Assembly: GCF_000264995.1 (NCBI RefSeq)
Contig: NW_006767439.1
Span: forward strand, 1,620,102-1,643,253
Direction of reading: 5' to 3'
Origin: Punctularia strigosozonata HHB-11173 SS5
Taxonomy: Eukaryota > Basidiomycota > Agaricomycetes > Corticiales > Punctulariaceae
DNA: 23,152 nt
Positions within the stretch are counted from its first letter, which is position 1. Each line of letters starts with the position of its first letter. Under the pieces are notes generated by a model. That model worked only from the letters and a program-made list of their open reading frames with translations, was not told where the DNA came from and did not search any database. Position numbers and translations under genes: made by a program. Of this stretch, positions 17,849 to 23,152 are shown piece after piece.

Positions 17849-18577
17849 ATGGTCTTCTCGCGCTCCTCGCTTTTCTTCACCACCATCGCCATTGGCTCTG
17901 CGCTAGCCGCACCCATCACACCGAACTCTGCAGACGCGTCTACCATCACCTCGAACGGCTTGGCGTTGACCGCCTCGACTTCGACATCCGTGCTTCCCAC
18001 CACCGTCTTCACCGACGCGGCCACCACCACTACCGAGGAAGGCAGCTACACCATCCAAACCAGCCCCGCCAGTCCGGACGAATCATACGAACGCAGTTCC
18101 GCGCCGCCCAAGTCGACGAGCGGTCCCATCCCCGCCGCATTCGAAGACATGACCGTCGTCGGCATGGGTGGCATGTCGACCACGGACGCCATCGCTGCCG
18201 CGCCGCGTCCCACCAACCCTGCTCAGCTCTTCAAAGTCGCCTCTCATCCGAACTCCGACAACGACGATACGACTCTCCTCCCTTCGCTGGCGTTTGAGCA
18301 ACCATCAGCCGCGCCGACAATGACGTCCGCCTTCGACGACTCGTCGGTGTCAACCATTGGCACAATGTCGACGTCCGATGTCACATTCACGTCGGCGCCA
18401 ACCACATTTTCCCGGGACATCATCCCGGCCGAATTCGAGGGCTCGTCTGTGCTGAGCATAGGGACCATGTCGACCACGTACACTAGCTTTGAATGGGCGC
18501 CTGAGGCGACCCTCGCCCCATCCATTTTCGAACAGCTTTCGGTGACTTCCCTGGGTGGAATGTCGACCACGGATTAA
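17849..18577 (+). CDS. Secreted Ser/Thr-rich protein with four 16-residue repeats
   Basis: This single-exon gene encodes 242 residues. The first 21 form a clear signal peptide (hydrophobic LFFTTIAIGSALAA, likely cut before APIT or PITP). The mature part is rich in Ser, Thr, Pro and Ala, has no cysteine that I can see, and should be heavily O-glycosylated if secreted. It carries four copies of a 16-residue motif: FEDMTVVGMGGMSTTD (98-113), FDDSSVSTIGTMSTSD (162-177), FEGSSVLSIGTMSTTY (196-211) and FEQLSVTSLGGMSTTD (227-242, the exact C-terminus). No Lys-Arg sites separate the repeats, so it does not look like a Kex2-processed repeat precursor. No GPI signal is evident. I recognise no family. 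A TATA box sits 109 nt upstream. It could be a cell-wall or extracellular matrix component; that is inference. Confidence 0.8.
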   Translation: MVFSRSSLFFTTIAIGSALAAPITPNSADASTITSNGLALTASTSTSVLPTTVFTDAATTTTEEGSYTIQTSPASPDESYERSSAPPKSTSGPIPAAFEDMTVVGMGGMSTTDAIAAAPRPTNPAQLFKVASHPNSDNDDTTLLPSLAFEQPSAAPTMTSAFDDSSVSTIGTMSTSDVTFTSAPTTFSRDIIPAEFEGSSVLSIGTMSTTYTSFEWAPEATLAPSIFEQLSVTSLGGMSTTD

Positions 18578-19465
18578 TCCATTGTATCAATACGTCGCAT
18601 TTTGTTATCGCTGTATCTGTAGAAGTTATTCAAACATGCATCTTGACTTGTCACAAGGGATTCGTTGACCATGAAAGGCATAAACGGCGTCAGGCTTAGT
18701 GATATTGATTGTGCTAACCTCATCCTCGCGCTTTCAATCTCATGCCATAGTAACCGGAAGGATTTCATCATAGAAACCACTGGATACAGCGCGTTCAGCG
18801 ATAACATTATTCGCGGACTTCAAGACTTATACCTGCCGCAGGTAGATCAGGGACACCATTTCCCCCTCCCTAGGCAGACCAGGAGCATACCAGCGTGACC
18901 GTGAAAGCGACTCGTTCTCCTGCCATTTCCCCTACGAATTCTCCCAACGCCGTCCCGCGACTCATGCATCTTTCAGATTTCCATCGTGTATGCCTCGACG
19001 TTCAGCCCATGAGATGAACACAATGCGGGTTTGGAACCAGGGGAGCCCGATATCAAGCCGAGGGCTCAGGTCTCCTATCTTGAACCCCCCGACTAGTCGA
19101 GACGGGACCGACCGGATGCAAGGCAACTGCGCGTGTCTTGAAGTGTGACAAACAAGACGTTCGGAACGTGCACATCGTCAGAACAGCCGTACATCGAAGC
19201 GAGCCACGAGTGCAGGTTCGGCTGAGAGTGGCAGACTATTGGGCGCAGGGTTGACGTCGAGAGCAAGATGAAACGCGCGCACACAGGCTCAGCGCGAGAT
19301 GTGCACTTTACATACAACGCTCGACGTTCGGCCACATTTGCAGTACTCCAGAAAACAGATGATTATTATCATATCGATACAGGGTCCGTAGAACACAAAT
19401 AAGCAAGCCCGCGTATATCTCCCCCAAATTGTCCAGCCGAATCATCCGCGACGAGTACAGATGGA
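18578..19465. other. Convergent intergenic region, no gene recognised
   Basis: These 888 nt lie between the secreted protein (plus) and Vti1 (minus) and should contain both 3' UTRs. A 77-codon frame at 18665-18898 matches nothing I know. No repeats or RNA genes were seen. Confidence 0.5.
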
Positions 19466-20433
19466 CTACGCAAAGACCTTCTCGTATACAATGATGCAGA
19501 TGAGGATGATCAAGACGGCGATGATACCCGCGGTGATGAAGCGTTGTTGGTACATCCTAGCAAGCGACAGGATGTAAATTGGAGAGGGAAAGAATCAGAA
19601 CCAACTTCGTCAGCCTCGTGTATGTGCTCGAGAATGAACTGTGGAAGGTAAGGACGTACCGCCTGATCATCTTCTTCAGCGTGCCACTTGCGCGGTCTAT
19701 TGACGAGTCGGCCGCTTGAAGCTGAGGAACAAGGCCAGTTGTCAATATTCTGTGGACAACGGCGTCGCAACGATGTGTGCCTCACCGTGTTGCGCGAGTT
19801 CTCGATCTGTTCTCGCTGGATGCGGAGGTTGCGGAGGATATCGGCGCCTGTCTCCTCCGTTTCAAGGGCGATGCTAATAGGGGAGCATAGGAGTTAATGT
19901 TGGGGGAAGTGACTGTGGGACGGGATCCAGTATGACATACCGTTGAGATTCCTGCAACCTCCTCGAGCCATCCTCCAACAGCGACGTACCGGCCAGTAAC
20001 CGGGACCTGTCAGAAGTAGGCGCGTACGGATCGTCGGAAGTGGGCTATTAGAACGGTGTCAATGGCGCCGGGTTCATTGCATAGAAAGCGAATAACTGAC
20101 GCCTCCACCCCGGCTCCCGATTAGCTCGCTCCTTCCCAGAGAGACATGCGCGTCCTTGGCCTGCTTCTTGAGCGTAGCAAGCGTCTGCTTCGACGTGCGG
20201 ACGCGGGTCTGGTAGGACGGGCGGATGCTCTGCGGTATACCCTGTATCTCTATCTCCATCTGGGACACCATCTCGTCCGCCTCGTCGAGCTCCATCTCGA
20301 CCCTCCGCAGCGCGGCCTTGCCGCTCTCCCCGCCGGCGTTGGCATCGTTCGCGAGCTTGTCGCGGATGCTCGACACAATCTGTTGGAAGTCGGACTCGTA
20401 CGAGTCGAAGAGAGCGGTCGGTGACGGGTCCAT
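19466..20433 (-). CDS. VTI1: Vesicle transport v-SNARE Vti1
   Basis: Exons on the minus strand are 20433-20101, 20044-19941, 19873-19786, 19721-19660 and 19556-19466, giving 225 residues, close to the family's usual length. Vti1 is a Qb-SNARE acting in Golgi, endosome and vacuole fusion. The start MDPSPTALFDSYESDFQ is the typical fungal Vti1 N-terminus and is preferred over an upstream in-frame ATG at 20526. An N-terminal helical domain follows (ALRRVEMELDEADEMVSQME, IQGIPQSIRPSYQTRVR). Next comes a low-complexity SRGGG-PTSDD linker, and then the SNARE helix (GADILRNLRIQREQIENSRN, LQAADSSIDRASGTLKKM). The C-terminal anchor is ITAGIIAVLIILICIIVY (about 203-220), with a short tail EKVFA. Introns are 56, 67, 64 and 103 nt. 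The first donor is GTCAGT, weaker than usual, but it is the only one that keeps the frame. Confidence 0.94.
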
Positions 20434-21861
20434 GCCGGCTGGAGGTCGAGAGGATATATAACGAGGTCGAGGTGGACGTCGCAGACGATGACGGTGTGAG
20501 CGGCCGGCAGTGGCGCAGCCGAGCACCGCAGTTCAGGACGGTTCAGGGCTGACAGCGAGGTCAGTGTCAACTACGTTGGTCAGTGCTGCACTGCCATTGA
20601 TCCCATGTTGCTCTCGACGACCGACGACGCCGGACTCGATATTCCGGAGCTGCAACGCTACCGAACATCCGCATGTAGCCTTTTGATTCCCTCTGGTTGG
20701 ACGGAATGAACGAATCATCAAGAGGATGTGCAATGCTAGCGACCGCACACTGGGTATCTGTCACCGCCCTGCGCATAACGGCACCGCCTTGCATGTCTAT
20801 AAAAATATGACTTCGGTGTTTATGCATTATGCTTGAGTCTTGTTACGGCGTCATGTTTCCGGAAGGCTCATATCAGCGAAACACTTCTCGAACTTTTACG
20901 CGCGAAGAAATCGGGCACGTACTCTAGATCAACGAGAGCATGCACGGCCACATCTGCCCTTCTGTTCATTAACTGGTGGTAGCAAGCAGTTCATATGTAT
21001 GAATGGGATGTTGAGCTAGCTGTGTATCCTGGTGGAAGTCTGGTGGGCGCTTCATTTTTTCTGGCTCATTTGAGCCTTCGATGTGGTTCCCTATTAGCAC
21101 TGTGATGTCGAGGCATCCGCATCAAACGTGCTCAGAAACCAAGAAATCAGTCTATCATCTGCCGCATGTCCTCGGTCTGCGACACAGCCCCCACACAAGC
21201 AGGAACATCAATGCCACTGTCTAGCCCGTATCCACCGGATCCCGGTGAATTCACGGCAGTGTGGGAATCATGAACATGCCACCTTGTCCAGATCTGCGCA
21301 TATAACGGGGCGTGTCAATGTCGCCTCGAGTTCCCTGCATTTGCTATCGCCCTCCCCGATCCATGTCCAGACCCCTTTCGCAAATCATCTCTAACGATCG
21401 CTCCAATCTTTGTCTCGCGCCCGCCCTCGCCCGGCATCGTGTCTCCTTCTGCAGTGGAACAGACTGCACATGACTGGCGCTCGCCAGGTCCAGTGGGCTG
21501 CAAGGCACTAGCCCTGTTGTCAACTGATTCCTCAGAATTGTGGGAAAGCAGATCGTGCGCGCATCGCTCACTGCCGACGAATTACTGCGCTCAGGCCCAA
21601 GCGCGCTCATGGTCCGTGTGTTCTGCGACGAAGACTTCAAGTACGATGTCTGCGTGCCATGCACTGTCACGCAAACTGTAGTGCTAGTATATAGTCACAC
21701 AGTTGCCTAGGGTCCCGGTCTATCTAAGTCAGGGATGACCTAGTTGAATCAGGAGAAAGAAATGGGCCGCTTGAATGTATTCACATAAACAGAGAACTAC
21801 ACTCTGTCCTTTTGTCTGTACTTGACATCTGTTCCCACGCTTATGGGGAAGTCACTGAATA
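20434..21861. other. Gene-poor region upstream of VTI1
   Basis: About 1.4 kb with no recognised gene. The part nearest 20433 should hold the VTI1 promoter; a TATATAT run at about 20454-20460 is only some 20 nt from the ATG and is more likely in the leader. Short frames at 21128-21394 and 21344-21681 on either strand lack family resemblance. The DNA becomes AT-richer after about 21700. Confidence 0.45.
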
Positions 21862-22263
21862 TGTTGTCAGTCTTCTGGGAGCGTCTTGTCACTCTATCTT
21901 CTGGAAGCATCTTGTTGCTTCAACGTATCCTATTTCCTATATCGTATGTCCTGGAGTGATACTTAGATCTATTGCCTAAGTCAACACTCAAATGTTTTCT
22001 TAATCTTGCTCTTGCTGCTTAATACTAATAGAGACTGATCTACAGTCTCCTGTGATCGATCGTTGATTCTGGGTGAAAGTGAATTGATTGCTTCAAAGGG
22101 CTCATATGCCCTCCTTTTATGCTAATTTGGCCAATACCACTCCATCCAATCAGATCACAGGCTTACTAAGCACCTGCTGCGCCACAGCATGCTTACTAAT
22201 ATCCGCAGTAAGCTTACTAACCTGCACAGCCTTGCAACACAGCCCTGTGATACCATAGCAACA
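21862..22263. mobile_element. LTR-like block (possible solo LTR, minus orientation)
   Basis: A 402-nt AT-richer block begins TGTTG (21862) and ends CAACA (22263), the short inverted ends usual for Copia-type LTRs. On the minus strand it contains a TATA-like ATAAAAGG near 22120-22113. It carries three GCTTACTAA copies (about 22162-22220) and a 22-nt imperfect direct repeat (from 21871 and 21898). The flanking 5-mers (GAATA and TGTCT) do not match, so no target-site duplication supports it, and no gag or pol sequence is adjacent. The call rests on structure alone. Confidence 0.45.
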
Positions 22264-22562
22264 TGTCTGAGTACCCACATATTCCCCTTTTCTGAGGTGT
22301 ATCTAGACTACTCTGACCGTCCGGTCCATAATATGTGATCATGATAGTGTAGTGAACAGTCAAATGTGTACATAAATAAAACTATTATACTACCCAAAAA
22401 TATTTCAATACTAATGTGAGTTGTTTCTGAGTACTGGGAAAGAAACTAGCATAACTAAGGATTGGCTACTATGATTGAAGTCATGCAAGTTGTACTCTAT
22501 AGTAATTGTGAGTGGCTACCCATAGACTACATTCATGTTTCCGGCATGCATTCTATGCATCT

Positions 22563-22683
22563 CGCACCTAATCACTTTAGGGGTGGGACAGCGCTCACAG
22601 GTTCGTCAATGCCCACAGCCCGTTTGCCCTCGCGGGTTGCCAATAGCCGTCACGGTGTCCCGCCCCTAAAGTGAATAGGTGCG
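22563..22683. mobile_element. 121-bp inverted-repeat element (MITE-like)
   Basis: The left arm (22563-22590, CGCACCTAATCACTTTAGGG onward) and the right arm (22656-22683) are inverted repeats of 28 bp with three mismatches. They share the core CACTTTAGGGG(T/C)GGGACA. The 65-bp centre is GC-rich and non-coding. If the true ends are at CACTTTAG/CTAAAGTG, the flanking AAT on each side would be a 3-bp target duplication, as in PIF/Harbinger elements, but the symmetry continues outside that point, so the boundary is uncertain. Confidence 0.65.
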
Positions 22684-22859
22684 GAACTGCTCGAAAACCT
22701 CCATTTTTTATTCATTCTGCAGCCTCTCTGTTATGTAGTAGTATAGAATCTAAGTAGAATAGACCAAGCATGTACCTTAAATGGGCCCAGGAAAGTTTGA
22801 CCATATTAGGAAAGGGATTACTAAGCGGTGCCCAATCTTAGTCAGCACATGACAAATCA

Positions 22860-22915
22860 TGACTCGGCTGAGTCAGAAGCTGACTCAGCACTGCTAGGAT
22901 TACTAATATGACTCA
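22860..22915. promoter_or_regulatory. Cluster of TGACTCA (AP-1/Gcn4-type bZIP) sites
   Basis: Exact sites are TGAGTCA at 22869-22875, TGACTCA at 22881-22887 and TGACTCA at 22909-22915, with a one-mismatch site TGACTCG at 22860-22866. The first two sit in a perfect 10-bp inverted repeat (GCTGAGTCAG / CTGACTCAGC, 22867-22889). The known ligands of this sequence are Gcn4/CpcA- and AP-1-class bZIP factors. Confidence 0.6.
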
Positions 22916-22937
22916 GAAAGCTGGCCTAGCTAAGGAG

Positions 22938-22944
22938 TATAAAA
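22938..22944 (+). promoter_or_regulatory. TATA box downstream of the bZIP cluster
   Basis: TATAAAA lies 22 nt after the last TGACTCA site and is followed by a leader rich in C and T, arranged like a plus-strand core promoter. Confidence 0.55.
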
Positions 22945-23152
22945 TGTAGCCGAATCGGCATGAATGAGCAATCAATCAGTTCCACTCTAATCGCGCCCGG
23001 CAGTCGTCTGCCGATCCCTCTCTGTCAGGCCTCGAGTGCCTGGACAGCTCCTCTATCGACTCTACACAGCCGCCGTAGGCTGTTCGAATTCGTTTCCCTC
23101 GCTCTATCGTCTTCGCGACCAAAGGAACAACTGACCTCTCTTTATTTTTTTT

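Larger units (their letters stand above)
22729..23129 (+). mobile_element. LTR-like promoter block at the right edge
   Basis: The block starts TGTTATG, has a TATA box (22938-22944), a cluster of bZIP sites upstream of it and a C/T-rich leader, and could end at GGAACA (23129), giving a 401-nt unit. A full LTR retrotransposon could continue beyond the window. No primer-binding site was identified after 23129 and there is no second copy to compare. It could equally be an ordinary promoter for a gene that starts outside the window. Confidence 0.35.

Noticed and set aside
18665-18898. 77-codon open frame
   Set aside because: No family resemblance, no evident promoter or splice context; it lies in a 3' intergenic region.
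21128-21681. Short frames on both strands
   Set aside because: Mutually overlapping, low-information translations with no domain.
1-23152. CRISPR arrays, rRNA, tRNA, bacterial operons
   Set aside because: The window is spliced eukaryotic DNA. I saw no cloverleaf with A/B boxes, no rRNA and no array of regular spaced repeats. A tRNA scan was not run.
1-23152. A gasdermin-like or other pore-forming partner of the TPR-CHAT proteins
   Set aside because: None of the proteins in the window shows such a domain as far as I can judge by eye. The secreted repeat protein has a signal peptide and low-complexity body and does not resemble one.

Overview
The window looks like nuclear DNA of a filamentous basidiomycete, most likely an Agaricomycete. 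The evidence is short GT-AG introns (mostly 50-130 nt) in nearly every gene, GC-rich C-ending codons, single-copy eukaryotic genes (Sm D1, the Vti1 SNARE, organellar asparaginyl-tRNA synthetase), large TPR-CHAT proteins of a kind that is expanded in mushroom-forming fungi, and degenerate LINE and LTR retroelements. I cannot name the species.

Layout. 1-1081: repeat-rich, AT-richer DNA resembling old retroelement sequence, with a hairpin-forming 32-nt direct repeat. 1082-4454 (+): TPR-CHAT protein 1. 4590-6292 (-): mitochondrial asparaginyl-tRNA synthetase, 4 exons. 6748-7440 (-): spliceosomal Sm D1, 3 exons. 8308-10917 (+): MFS sugar transporter, 7 exons, with a 417-nt N gap inside intron 5. 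11151-14552 (-): TPR-CHAT protein 2, 3 exons, a close paralogue of protein 1 in opposite orientation. About 14830-15993 (+): the 3' end of a LINE reverse-transcriptase ORF, broken by one in-frame stop. 16501-16688: a 24-nt minisatellite. 17849-18577 (+): a secreted Ser/Thr-rich protein with four copies of a 16-residue motif. 19466-20433 (-): Vti1 SNARE, 5 exons. 20434-23152: gene-poor DNA with an LTR-like block, a 121-bp inverted-repeat element, and a second LTR-like promoter carrying several TGACTCA sites at the right edge.

The AsnRS, Sm D1 and transporter genes are ordinary metabolism and housekeeping. What stands out is the pair of TPR-CHAT caspase-fold proteases pointing towards each other across them. 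Their exon structures match intron for intron. In gene 1 the last exon is one base out of phase. In gene 2 the same junction has two competing acceptors 8 nt apart, and only the downstream one keeps the frame. Mis-splicing or non-removal at this junction would remove the end of the protease fold just after the catalytic cysteine in both genes. No gasdermin-like or other obvious effector or substrate gene was recognised beside them. The secreted four-repeat protein is the other gene I could not place in a family.

All exon boundaries were derived by hand from splice signals, reading frame and remembered family consensus; none was tested against transcripts or databases.
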